A stretch of 64,000 nucleotides of DNA from UBA1794 sp050946375. GTDB taxonomy: Bacteria; Bacteroidota; Bacteroidia; Bacteroidales; Bacteroidaceae. A program made the translations under genes and the position numbers. Positions 24,808 to 32,655 of the stretch are shown here, piece after piece. The notes under the pieces were generated by a model. It ran no database searches. It saw only the letters and a list, made by a program, of their open reading frames with translations, and was not told the DNA's origin. The DNA is taken from contig JBMNUT010000013.1 of NCBI GenBank assembly GCA_050946375.1, positions 1 through 64,000 of the forward strand, written 5' to 3'. The first letter of the stretch is position 1. Each line of letters starts with the position of its first letter.

Positions 24808-26213
24808 TGAGAAGTCTTGCGGCGGCCTTGCTTATTTGTCCTTCGCTTTCGCTGGAGGCGGCAAGCCCTTCTTTTTCAGCCGTGGACTCTTCCCTGTACG
24901 TGGCGGTGGCCATTCACTACGAAAGCGACCGTCCGCTGGAGCCGTTACCTGCGGAGCACTACATGCGCTATGCCTACGATGAGCGCGATGCGGCAAACAG
25001 TTTTGATTTCAGTGCCTATTTGTTGCAGGATACGACCGGCTATTTGAGCCATTTCCCGGCTCCGTATGCCCGCAACCTGGTGAAGTTGTTCGCCGTGGAG
25101 CAGGCTTGGAGCGTCGACTCCCTGGCTGCTTATTATGCGGACAAGGGCGTCGGCGGTGGGCTGGAGGCGATGAAAATTCCGCAAGTCATGCGGGAACTGC
25201 TCGGGAGTGCCTTCCAAGTCTCGGATGGCGGGCTGGAAAATCCGAACGGCTTCTACGCCGATTTCCTTTCGCTGCGCTACCGGGGGCGGAACTGCCAGGT
25301 GATTTGGGACGATTTGCGCAAGCTGGATGTCTATCACCGCGAGGCCGATTGGGAGACCGGGCAGGAGGCCGTGACCAGTTACTCGTTCGATTATTCGTTT
25401 CGCGATGCCCGTTCCGTCATACTCGGGCGTACCGCCGCGGGAAATTATGTGCTGCTGATGCTGACGCGCGACGTCGTTTATCTCCAGTCCCGCCCCGTGG
25501 GGCTTTTCGGATCGGTGAAGGTTTGTCCGGACAGCCTTGGCGCGGTTCCCCAAAACGAGGCGCCTCGGTTGGAGAGGCTTCTGCCTGTGGCGCGCGATAC
25601 CGCCAGTTGCCGGTTTGTGGCAGTGCATGTCCCGCAGGATTTCCGCGCCCCTGTCGGGGGAAAGGTGCGCTTTGCTCCGCCGCATGGCTCTTATGAGGAG
25701 ACGGATTGTGCCAACGCTTTTGCGTATGAGGCTTATGCCTTGCGCGACACAGCGGCTTGCCGGGACTCGTTGACGAAGTACGGTTTGACGGACAGGGTGC
25801 TGTTGTTTGAGGTGGTGAAGGCCTGGAACCGGGAAGAACTGAAGGCGGAATATGCGAGCCGTGGGGGCAAATGGCGCAAGCGCGGCGCGGAACTGACGCG
25901 GGTGATGCGCGCCTTGCTGGGTGAGGACTTCGAGGAAGTGCGTGATGCAGCGGGGTATCCTTCTTATCTATCGGTGGATAATTTGCACTGCCTGCAGTAT
26001 AAGGGGCGAAATTGCCAGCCCGTTTGGGACGACCCGGAGAAGTTCCGGATAGTGCGCAGCGAGCAAAATTCCGAGAATCGCCAGTTGGGTACGGTCTGGT
26101 ACTGTACGTTCGATTATTTTTTGGGCGACGCCCGTCGCGTCATCCTGGGCCGCACGACGCAGGGAAACTATGTGCTTCTGCTGCTGACGCAGCCGATGGT
26201 GGCGATGGACTGA
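24792..26213 (+). CDS. Secreted paralog array protein 7, two-domain form
   Basis: A 473-residue protein with a signal peptide (LAAALLICPSLSLEAA) and two array domains. Domain 1 has SSLYVAVAIHY, NSFDFSAYLLQDTTGY, AWSVDSLAAYYADKG, YRGRNCQVIWDD and AGNYVLLMLTRD. Domain 2 has CRFVAVHV, NAFAYEAYALRDTAAC, AWNREELKAEYASRG, YKGRNCQPVWDD and QGNYVLLLLTQPMVAMD. It is organised like array protein 3, but both domains keep the NCQ cysteine. Codon use is GC-rich and regular, so it looks like a maintained gene. Exported by prediction; function unknown. It is the last member of the array. Confidence 0.83.
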   Translation: MKKVVLRSLAAALLICPSLSLEAASPSFSAVDSSLYVAVAIHYESDRPLEPLPAEHYMRYAYDERDAANSFDFSAYLLQDTTGYLSHFPAPYARNLVKLFAVEQAWSVDSLAAYYADKGVGGGLEAMKIPQVMRELLGSAFQVSDGGLENPNGFYADFLSLRYRGRNCQVIWDDLRKLDVYHREADWETGQEAVTSYSFDYSFRDARSVILGRTAAGNYVLLMLTRDVVYLQSRPVGLFGSVKVCPDSLGAVPQNEAPRLERLLPVARDTASCRFVAVHVPQDFRAPVGGKVRFAPPHGSYEETDCANAFAYEAYALRDTAACRDSLTKYGLTDRVLLFEVVKAWNREELKAEYASRGGKWRKRGAELTRVMRALLGEDFEEVRDAAGYPSYLSVDNLHCLQYKGRNCQPVWDDPEKFRIVRSEQNSENRQLGTVWYCTFDYFLGDARRVILGRTTQGNYVLLLLTQPMVAMD

Positions 26214-26216
26214 GGG

Positions 26217-26300
26217 ACTTTCGGGAAAAAGGTGCGGGTGTTTTGGACAAAGGATGCGGGGCTTTTCGGCAAAAGTCCCGTATCTTTTTGGGGATTGTGC
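26217..26300 (+). repeat. Intergenic degenerate repeat array (3-4 units)
   Basis: Units such as GGACAAAGGATGCGGGGCTT and CGGCAAAAGTCCCGTATCTT follow each other at 22-23 base spacing between the last array gene and ahpC. Confidence 0.6.
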
Positions 26301-26364
26301 CGGGGAAAAACGGCGATAGGGAGGCATTTTCGGGAGAAATGCGGCAAAATACCTAAAAATAGTG

Positions 26365-26396
26365 ATTGCCCCTTTTTTGTAAAAGTCATAGCTTTG
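26365..26396 (+). promoter_or_regulatory. Promoter of ahpCF
   Basis: ATTG at 26365-26368, 20 bases, then TAGCTTTG at 26389-26396. The start codon of ahpC is 33 bases further. An OxyR-type site was not identified. Confidence 0.65.
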
Positions 26397-26428
26397 CAAC
26401 GAATTTAATTTTGTAATTAGTACAGATT

Positions 26429-26995
26429 ATGGAAGCAATCATCAATTCCCAACTGCCTGAGTTCAAAGTTCAGGCGTTCCAAAACGGAGCATTCAAGACA
26501 GTGACTAACGAAGACGTGCAGGGCAAATGGGCCATTTTCTTCTTCTATCCGGCCGATTTCACCTTTGTTTGTCCCACCGAGCTGGTAGACATGGCGGAGA
26601 AGTACGAGCAGTTTCAGGCCATGGGTGTGGAGGTTTACTCCGTGAGTACCGACTCGCACTTCGTGCACAAGGCATGGCACGACGCATCGGAGAGCATCCG
26701 CAAGATCAAATACCCGATGCTGGCCGACCCGACCGGGGCGCTGTGCCGCGCTTTCGGCGTGATGATCGAGGAAGAGGGGATGGCCTACCGCGGGACATTC
26801 CTGGTGAATCCGGAAGGAAAGGTAAAGCTGGCGGAGATACACGACAACAACATCGGGCGCAATGCCGACGAGCTGTTGCGCAAAGTGGAGGCGGCGCAGT
26901 TCGTAGCCACGCACGACGGCGAGGTTTGCCCTGCCAAGTGGCGCAAGGGGGCGGCTACGCTCAAGCCCAGTATTGACCTGGTTGGCAAGATTTGA
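26429..26995 (+). CDS. ahpC: Alkyl hydroperoxide reductase subunit C (peroxiredoxin)
   Basis: A 188-residue typical two-Cys peroxiredoxin that reduces hydrogen peroxide and organic peroxides. The peroxidatic cysteine is Cys48 in FTFVCPTE and the resolving cysteine is Cys167 in EVCPAKW. The GTFLVNPEG segment and C-terminal tail are standard. It works with AhpF, encoded two bases downstream, which returns it to the reduced state with NADH. It is preceded by a well-formed Bacteroides promoter. Confidence 0.97.
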   Translation: MEAIINSQLPEFKVQAFQNGAFKTVTNEDVQGKWAIFFFYPADFTFVCPTELVDMAEKYEQFQAMGVEVYSVSTDSHFVHKAWHDASESIRKIKYPMLADPTGALCRAFGVMIEEEGMAYRGTFLVNPEGKVKLAEIHDNNIGRNADELLRKVEAAQFVATHDGEVCPAKWRKGAATLKPSIDLVGKI

Positions 26996-26997
26996 CT

Positions 26998-28554
26998 ATG
27001 CTGGAAGCCGGGATTCTGAGTCAAGTGCGGGAACTTTTCCTGCACTTGCGTGCTGATTATACCTTCCGTCTTGTCTACAACCCCCGTCACGCTTCGGCGC
27101 GCGAGCTGCGTGAGTTTGCCGACGACGTGGCCTCCTGCTCCGAGAGGCTCTCGTGCCGGGCGGAAGAGACGGAGGCGCCGGAGCTGGGGTTTGCCCTGGA
27201 AAAGGACGGAGTGCCTACGGGCATCTCGTTCCGGGGCATACCCGGCGGGCACGAGTTTACCTCGTTGCTGCTGGCGGTGCTGAACGCTGACGGAACGGGG
27301 AAGAACCTTCCGGACGAAGCCACGGCGAGGCGCATAGCCGCGCTGCAGGGGCCGGTTCGGTTGCAGACGTATGTTTCGCTGACGTGCACCAACTGTCCCG
27401 ACGTGGTGCAGGCGCTGAACGTGATAGCCCTGGGGAATCCGTCGGTAACGCACGAGATGGTGGACGGCGCGCTCTTCCCCGACGAGGCGGAAGCCCTGAA
27501 GGTTCAGGCCGTGCCCACGGTGTATGCCAACGGAAAGTTGCTCCACGTGGGGCGCGGTTCGCTGGGTGAGCTGCTGGACAAGCTGGAGGCTGCTTTCGGC
27601 AGCCATGCGGCGGCCGGCGAACCGCGGAAAGCAGTTGAGGCCGACGTGCTGGTGCTGGGCGGCGGGCCTGCCGGCGTATCGGCCGCCATCTATGCGGCCC
27701 GCAAGGGGCAACGGGTGGCACTCGTGGCGCAGACCATAGGCGGGCAGGTGAAAGAGACGGTGGGCATCGAGAATTTGATTTCCGTGCCTTACACTACGGG
27801 GGCGCAACTGGCCACCGACCTGCGCGCCCATCTGGAGCGGTATGCCGTCAGTCTGTACGAAAACCGCCGCATCGAGTCCGTTTCGCTGGAAGGGAAGCTG
27901 AAAAGCGTGCGGGTGAGCGGTGGCGAATGTTTTGCGGCGCCGTCGGTCATCATAGCCACCGGTGCGAGCTGGCGCCGGCTGAACGTGGAGGGCGAGCAGG
28001 AGTATATCGGCCGCGGCGTGGCCTTCTGTCCGCACTGCGACGGGCCTTTCTATCAGGGGAAGGACGTGGCCGTGGTGGGCGGCGGTAACTCGGGCGTCGA
28101 GGCTGCCATCGATTTGGCCGGCATCTGCCGGCGGGTTTCGGTGTTTGAGTACATGGATGCGCTGAAGGCCGACGACGTGCTGCAGCAGAAGTTGCGCAGC
28201 CTGCCCAACGTGGAGGTATTCACTTCCGCGCAGACCCTCAAGGTGGAGGGCGACGGGGCGAAGGTGACCGGCCTGCAAGTCAAGGACCGGCAGACGGGAG
28301 AGGTGCGCGAAGTGGCGCTGGACGGCATCTTCGTCCAGATTGGACTTACGGCCAACAGCGAGCCTTTCCGCGGCGTGCTCGACACGACGCCTGCCGGAGA
28401 AATCAAGACCGACGCGCACTGTCGGACGTCGCTGCCGGGGGTATATGCCGCGGGCGACGTGTCGGACGTGCCGTACAAGCAAATCGTCATTGCCATGGGC
28501 GAGGGGGCAAAGGCGGCTTTGGCTGCCTTCGAGGACCGGATGAAAGGGCGCTGA
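26998..28554 (+). CDS. ahpF: Alkyl hydroperoxide reductase subunit F
   Basis: A 518-residue flavoprotein that passes electrons from NADH to AhpC. The start at 26998 (MLEAGILSQV) fits the family and lies two bases after the ahpC stop. The N-terminal tandem thioredoxin-fold domain has the CTNCPDV redox pair near residue 130. The FAD-binding GGGPAGVSAAIYAAR motif is near residue 222, the second redox pair CPHCDGPF near residue 345 and the NAD-binding GGGNSGVEAAIDL soon after. The C-terminal YAAGDVSDVPYKQI segment is typical. Length is as expected. Confidence 0.96.
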   Translation: MLEAGILSQVRELFLHLRADYTFRLVYNPRHASARELREFADDVASCSERLSCRAEETEAPELGFALEKDGVPTGISFRGIPGGHEFTSLLLAVLNADGTGKNLPDEATARRIAALQGPVRLQTYVSLTCTNCPDVVQALNVIALGNPSVTHEMVDGALFPDEAEALKVQAVPTVYANGKLLHVGRGSLGELLDKLEAAFGSHAAAGEPRKAVEADVLVLGGGPAGVSAAIYAARKGQRVALVAQTIGGQVKETVGIENLISVPYTTGAQLATDLRAHLERYAVSLYENRRIESVSLEGKLKSVRVSGGECFAAPSVIIATGASWRRLNVEGEQEYIGRGVAFCPHCDGPFYQGKDVAVVGGGNSGVEAAIDLAGICRRVSVFEYMDALKADDVLQQKLRSLPNVEVFTSAQTLKVEGDGAKVTGLQVKDRQTGEVREVALDGIFVQIGLTANSEPFRGVLDTTPAGEIKTDAHCRTSLPGVYAAGDVSDVPYKQIVIAMGEGAKAALAAFEDRMKGR

Positions 28555-28605
28555 GCGGCGCGCGGTCCATAGCTTTTGTTTTTGAGCCCTGTGCTCTGGC
28601 TGAAA

Positions 28606-28643
28606 AGCGGATGCGCCAAAACGGGAGTTTTGACGCATCCGCT
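28606..28643. terminator. Bidirectional terminator between ahpF and a convergent gene
   Basis: Arms 28606-28622 and 28627-28643 pair over 17 bases with one mismatch around a GGGA tetraloop. It lies between convergent genes. Confidence 0.75.
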
Positions 28644-28737
28644 TCACGATATGTCGGTATGTGGGGCGCGGGAGTGGCAAGGCACTGTGCGGAAAGGGCT
28701 GGTGTCGGTTATCGGGCAGCGCCAGCCTTATGACGGA

Positions 28738-29220
28738 TTACAGCGTGAGCTGGTTCAGGATGTGGGAAGGGAGTGCGGAACAGAGCCAGATGGCAAACGG
28801 GGTGAGGCACAGCCCGAGCAGAATTTTCTGATACCGCTGCGGAGGCAGGCATACGGCCATCGCGCAGATAATGCCAGCCAGGGAGAAGGGTGTGGCGAGC
28901 CACAATCCGTTGGCTTCGGAGAGTCCGGTTGTCCCTCCCAGCAGCAACGACGAGACGACGAAGATGGCCATCTGGCAAAGATAGCCGCCGATTCCGGCCG
29001 ATGCGGTCAGGAGTATGTGGGCGATGGTATGGCATTTGGCCATCCAGAAGAGCATCAGCAGGAAATGGGATATGAGGAATATCGATGAATGCCACACCAG
29101 TTGGGCGCGGGGGAACAAGCCGTAGAGGATGAAGTAGGAGGCGATTTCCAGAATAACGACCGAGAGGACGATGGACATGTAGCGGTTCTTGTACGAAGCG
29201 AGGTGCAGTGTGTTTTCCAT
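28738..29220 (-). CDS. Four-helix integral membrane protein of unknown function
   Basis: A 160-residue hydrophobic protein. The start at 29220 (MENTLHLASYKNRYMS) is preferred; an in-frame extension upstream is open but adds an unconvincing hydrophobic stretch. Four membrane segments are visible, at about residues 15-38, 42-62, 70-95 and 108-128, with a possible fifth near residue 135. The N-terminus is polar and the loops are short. No family is recognised. It lies alone on the minus strand between convergent ahpF and divergent yigZ. Confidence 0.7.
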   Translation of the reverse strand: MENTLHLASYKNRYMSIVLSVVILEIASYFILYGLFPRAQLVWHSSIFLISHFLLMLFWMAKCHTIAHILLTASAGIGGYLCQMAIFVVSSLLLGGTTGLSEANGLWLATPFSLAGIICAMAVCLPPQRYQKILLGLCLTPFAIWLCSALPSHILNQLTL

Positions 29221-29361
29221 AATATGCATCTTTTTCGGGCAAATATAAGCTGTCCTGAAAAAAAACAAGTGATTTGCCAAAAAAACGCTTGACTTTTAGC
29301 TTTTTTTTAATGGCCTCTTTTCAGATTTTGCACGGGGGCTGCGGGAAAGGGCAGGGGACAT

Positions 29362-29457
29362 GGGTGGAAAAACGACAAGGCTTTCGGAAAACAGATGCAA
29401 GGCTTTTGGGAAAGGGATGCGGGACTTTTTCGATGAAGTGCCTCGTCGCTTTTCTGC
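29362..29457 (+). repeat. Intergenic degenerate repeat array (4 units)
   Basis: Four units of 19-24 bases such as TCGGAAAACAGATGCAAGGC and GGGAAAGGGATGCGGGACTT, between divergent genes. The 29221-29591 gap holds nothing else except the yigZ promoter. Confidence 0.6.
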
Positions 29458-29555
29458 GGGTGCAGGCGGGGGAGCGATTGTGATGCGTTGGGCGGTCGCT
29501 CTTGTGGCAGATGGGCTTCGGCCCGGCGGGGGAATGGCTGAAAACTGCGTTTTCG

Positions 29556-29587
29556 CTTGTCGCTGCGCCCGTCATGCACTATTTTTG
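29556..29587 (+). promoter_or_regulatory. Promoter of yigZ, almost abutting the start codon
   Basis: CTTG at 29556-29559, 20 bases, then TATTTTTG at 29580-29587. The ATG is at 29592, so the transcript would start at or within a few bases of the start codon. Confidence 0.55.
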
Positions 29588-29591
29588 CAAC

Positions 29592-30203
29592 ATGGACGAA
29601 CAATTGAATGATTCATACCGCACGGTGGAGGGCATCTCCGAGGGTGTGTATTCGGAAAAGCGGAGCAAGTTTATTGCCATCGCCGTGCCGGTGCGCACGG
29701 TGGAGGAGGTGAAACAGCGGCTGGAGGAGTACGGTAAGCAGTATTACGACGCCCGCCACTTGTGTTATGCCTATATGTTGGGACCGGAGCGCAAGGAATT
29801 TCGGGCAAACGACAACGGGGAGCCGTCGGGGACGGCGGGCAAACCGATATTGGGGCAAATCAATTCGCGGGAACTGACGGACGTATTGGTCATCGTGGTG
29901 CGCTACTTCGGCGGAATCAAGCTGGGAACGAGCGGGCTGATCGTGGCCTACCGCACGGCTGCGGCTGCGGCACTGGACGAAGCGGCGGTGGTGGAGAAGA
30001 CGGTGGACGAGGAAGTGACGGTCGACTATGAGTATCCGTTTATGAACGACGTGATGCGGGTCGTAAAGGAAGAGGGCCCTGCGATTGTGGCCCAGAGCTA
30101 TGATACGGATTGCCGCATCGTGCTGCGCATACGGCGCGGGCGGATGGCCCGCCTGAGGGAGCGGCTGTCGAAAGTGGAGACACTGCGTTTCGTGGAAGAA
30201 TAG
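29592..30203 (+). CDS. YigZ/IMPACT family protein
   Basis: A 203-residue protein of the YigZ/IMPACT family. The N-terminal domain has SEKRSKFIAIAVPV near residue 21, the DARHLCYAYMLGP segment, NDNGEPSGTAGKPIL near residue 75 and VVRYFGGIKLGTSGL near residue 100. The C-terminal domain is the small ferredoxin-like fold. Family members are linked to translation or nucleic-acid binding, but no bacterial function is settled. The ATG at 29592 is the only start that fits the conserved beginning of the family. An upstream in-frame extension is rejected. Confidence 0.9.
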   Translation: MDEQLNDSYRTVEGISEGVYSEKRSKFIAIAVPVRTVEEVKQRLEEYGKQYYDARHLCYAYMLGPERKEFRANDNGEPSGTAGKPILGQINSRELTDVLVIVVRYFGGIKLGTSGLIVAYRTAAAAALDEAAVVEKTVDEEVTVDYEYPFMNDVMRVVKEEGPAIVAQSYDTDCRIVLRIRRGRMARLRERLSKVETLRFVEE

Positions 30204-30364
30204 TGCTTCCCCTCCGGGGTACGGCTGCATAAAAGAAGGGGCAGTGTGTCATAATACGCAATCTGCTGCGTTGCTTTCAAGATTCGGGTTCGGTCACTTT
30301 CATCAGTAAGCTCCTTTCACCTTCACTTTTTGCGCCTTGCTTCTCGCACACTCTGACACACTTA

Positions 30365-30405
30365 AAGAGGCTGTACCAAAACATTTCGTTTTGATACAGC
30401 CTCTT
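30365..30405. terminator. Bidirectional terminator between yigZ and lpxA
   Basis: Arms of 18 bases, 30365-30382 and 30388-30405, pair with one mismatch around a 5-base loop, between convergent genes. Confidence 0.8.
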
Positions 30406-30428
30406 CTCTTTCTACTATGTCATGCGCT

Positions 30429-31196
30429 TTACTTCACGATGCCGCGCTTGGATTGGGTGACGAAGTCCATGATGTTGCGGATTTCGTCGCTCATTGGGAT
30501 CTGATCGCGTATCTTGAGCACGGCATCCTGCAGGCTGAAGTTGCCGTGGTAGATGAGGCGATAGGCATTTCCGATGTGGCGGATAATGCGGTCGGTAAAG
30601 TTTTTGTGGCTGAGCACTACGGAATTGACTCCGTGGTACTCGGCGGGGTTCCCACTCATGATGACGTAAGGAGGAACATCCTTGGAGATGCGGCAGCCTC
30701 CCTGTATGAGTGCCCAGCTGCCGACGTGGCAGTATTGGTGGAGAATGACGGAGCCGGAGAGGATGACGCAGCTCTCGATGACGCATTCGCCGGCTACCGT
30801 GCTGCCGATACCGATGACGCAGTTGTCCTTGATTTCCACGTCGTGGCAGATGTGGACCTTCTCGGTGATGAAGTTTCCGTCGCCGATGGTCGTGGCATGT
30901 CCGGCATGGGTTCCGCGGGCGATGACTACGTTCTCACGGATGCTGTTGTCGTTTCCGATGACGAGTTGCGTGGCTTCGCCCGTGTAGTGGAAGTCTTGCG
31001 GAGTGGCACCCAGCACGGTGTTCTGATAGACTTTGTTGTTCTGGCCCATGCGCGTGCCGTTCAGCACACTGACGTAGGGCATGATTTCGCAATTGTCGCC
31101 GATTTCCACGTCTTTCTCTACATAAGCGAAAGGATGGATGGTGACGTTTTTTCCTATTTTAGCCTCGGGGGCTACACTTGCTAAGGGGCTGATCAT
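30429..31196 (-). CDS. lpxA: Acyl-ACP:UDP-N-acetylglucosamine O-acyltransferase (LpxA)
   Basis: A 255-residue hexapeptide-repeat enzyme. Isoleucine-patch repeats run from residue 1 (SPLASVAPEAKIGKNVTIHP) to about 190, forming the left-handed beta helix. KVHICHDVEI near residue 113 holds the catalytic histidine region, and GGCRISKDVPPYVIMSGNPA leads into the helical C-terminus. It catalyses the first step of lipid A synthesis, adding a hydroxyacyl chain to UDP-GlcNAc. Bacteroides genomes usually have lpxA next to lpxC-fabZ. Here it lies behind an efflux operon, so it may be a second copy. Confidence 0.88.
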   Translation of the reverse strand: MISPLASVAPEAKIGKNVTIHPFAYVEKDVEIGDNCEIMPYVSVLNGTRMGQNNKVYQNTVLGATPQDFHYTGEATQLVIGNDNSIRENVVIARGTHAGHATTIGDGNFITEKVHICHDVEIKDNCVIGIGSTVAGECVIESCVILSGSVILHQYCHVGSWALIQGGCRISKDVPPYVIMSGNPAEYHGVNSVVLSHKNFTDRIIRHIGNAYRLIYHGNFSLQDAVLKIRDQIPMSDEIRNIMDFVTQSKRGIVK

Positions 31197-31219
31197 GGTT
31201 TTGTATGAGTTTAAGGGGT

Positions 31220-32644
31220 TTATTCGTTGTTCTCAGTTTCGTCTTCTTGCCCACCGCCCAATGCCTGGTACAGGTTGACTACGGCCTGAATCTTGTAGAA
31301 CGAATCGCTAACCTCGTTGAGTCGTGCGCTGAGGAGCGACTGTTCGGCCGTGATGATCTCCAGGTAGGAGGTGCCTTCCGTACCGGATTGGAACAAATCG
31401 GTCGTATAGGAAACGCTCTTCTCCAGAGCGGCTACCTGAAGGTGGCGGCTCTGTTCTTTTTCCAGATTGGCCTGGTACTGATAGAGGGCGTTGCTGACTT
31501 CATTTCCTGCATTGAGGAGCGCTTGCTGGAAGCTGAGCTTGGCTTGTTCCTGCTGGGCTTTCGAAATCTTGAGCTGGGCTCTGAGGGCGCCGTTCTGGAA
31601 CAAGGGCTGCGTCAGCGAGCCGATTACGGTGGCGAGGAACTTGCCGGGGTTCGTGATGGCAGCACCTCCGCTGTTGGTCCATCCCAGCGTTCCCGTCAGG
31701 TTGATGAGGGGATAGAATGCGGAACGGGCGCGGTTGGTGGCATAGAAGGCGGAAGCGAGCGTCATCTCGGCGGCTTTTATGTCCGGGCGGTTGGCCAGCA
31801 GCTGCAGGGGTACGCCTGCCATGACGTATTCGGGCAGTCTTTGCTCGGCCAGCGTCCCGCGGCTGATGGCTTGCGGGGCCTGTCCCAGGAGGACGCACAG
31901 CGAGTTTTCCGTTTCGCGGATGCTCTGCTTGAGCTCGGGGATGGATGCTTTTACCGAATAGTAGGAGGCTTCGCTCTGGCTGACGGCGGCTTCGTTGGTC
32001 ATGCCTGCGTCTTTCATCGCTTTCATGGTCTCCACGTTCTCTTTCCACTTCAACTCGGTCTCTTGGGTGATGGTCAATTGCTCGTCGAGCATGAGCAAAG
32101 TGTAGTAATAGTTGGCGATGGTGGCGATGAGCTGCGTCTGTACGGCCTGTTTGTAGGCCTTGCTTTGGAGCAAGTCGGCCTTCGCTCCCCGTTTGGCATT
32201 GAGCAAATCGCCGAAAATGTCTATCTGCCAGCTTGCCGTGATGGGGATTTGGTAGGTTTTGGTGGCTTTAGCGTTGTCGAAACTGCTGATTGTTCCCTGC
32301 GGCGCAAAGGCAAAGGAGGGAAGGAAGGCCAGTTTGGAGGCCATCAGGCTTGCTTCTGCCTGTTTCACGCTAAGCTGTGCGCTCTGCAGGTCGGTGTTGT
32401 TGACCAGTCCTTGCTCGATGAGAATCTGGAGCTGGGGGTCGGTGAAGACTTCCCGCCAGGGGAGTGAGGCGATGGTCGTAGTGTCCGTATAAGCATCCGT
32501 CATGCCTGCCGATATGACGGCACTCGCCGTGTCGCGGAACAGGCCGTCGACTTTGATATCTTCGGGTCTCTTATAGGTTTTGTAGAGGTTGCAACTGCTC
32601 AGGAGAGCAGATGCAACGACTACGTATATAAGTTGTTTTTTCAT
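31220..32644 (-). CDS. Outer-membrane efflux channel lipoprotein, TolC/NodT type
   Basis: A 474-residue outer-membrane factor with a lipoprotein signal (ALLSSC, Cys at about residue 18). The two OEP repeats are visible: LPWREVFTDPQLQILIEQGL NNTDLQSA near residue 62 and the matching ANRPDIKAAEMTLASA near residue 270. The long helices are rich in Ala, Gln and Glu. It forms the exit duct for the RND pump encoded just upstream (11 bases from its stop). Length is normal for the family. Confidence 0.94.
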   Translation of the reverse strand: MKKQLIYVVVASALLSSCNLYKTYKRPEDIKVDGLFRDTASAVISAGMTDAYTDTTTIASLPWREVFTDPQLQILIEQGLVNNTDLQSAQLSVKQAEASLMASKLAFLPSFAFAPQGTISSFDNAKATKTYQIPITASWQIDIFGDLLNAKRGAKADLLQSKAYKQAVQTQLIATIANYYYTLLMLDEQLTITQETELKWKENVETMKAMKDAGMTNEAAVSQSEASYYSVKASIPELKQSIRETENSLCVLLGQAPQAISRGTLAEQRLPEYVMAGVPLQLLANRPDIKAAEMTLASAFYATNRARSAFYPLINLTGTLGWTNSGGAAITNPGKFLATVIGSLTQPLFQNGALRAQLKISKAQQEQAKLSFQQALLNAGNEVSNALYQYQANLEKEQSRHLQVAALEKSVSYTTDLFQSGTEGTSYLEIITAEQSLLSARLNEVSDSFYKIQAVVNLYQALGGGQEDETENNE

Positions 32645-32655
32645 TGTTCTGAAAG

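Noticed and set aside
26785..28680. 631-codon minus-strand ORF opposite ahpF
   Set aside because: It mirrors the ahpC-ahpF coding sequence, is rich in Arg, His and Pro, and shows no domain.
29307..29603. ORFs inside the repeat array before yigZ, with recurring Lys-Pro-Ser-Phe patterns
   Set aside because: The pattern arises from the 22-bp repeat being read in frame; similar translations occur at other arrays.
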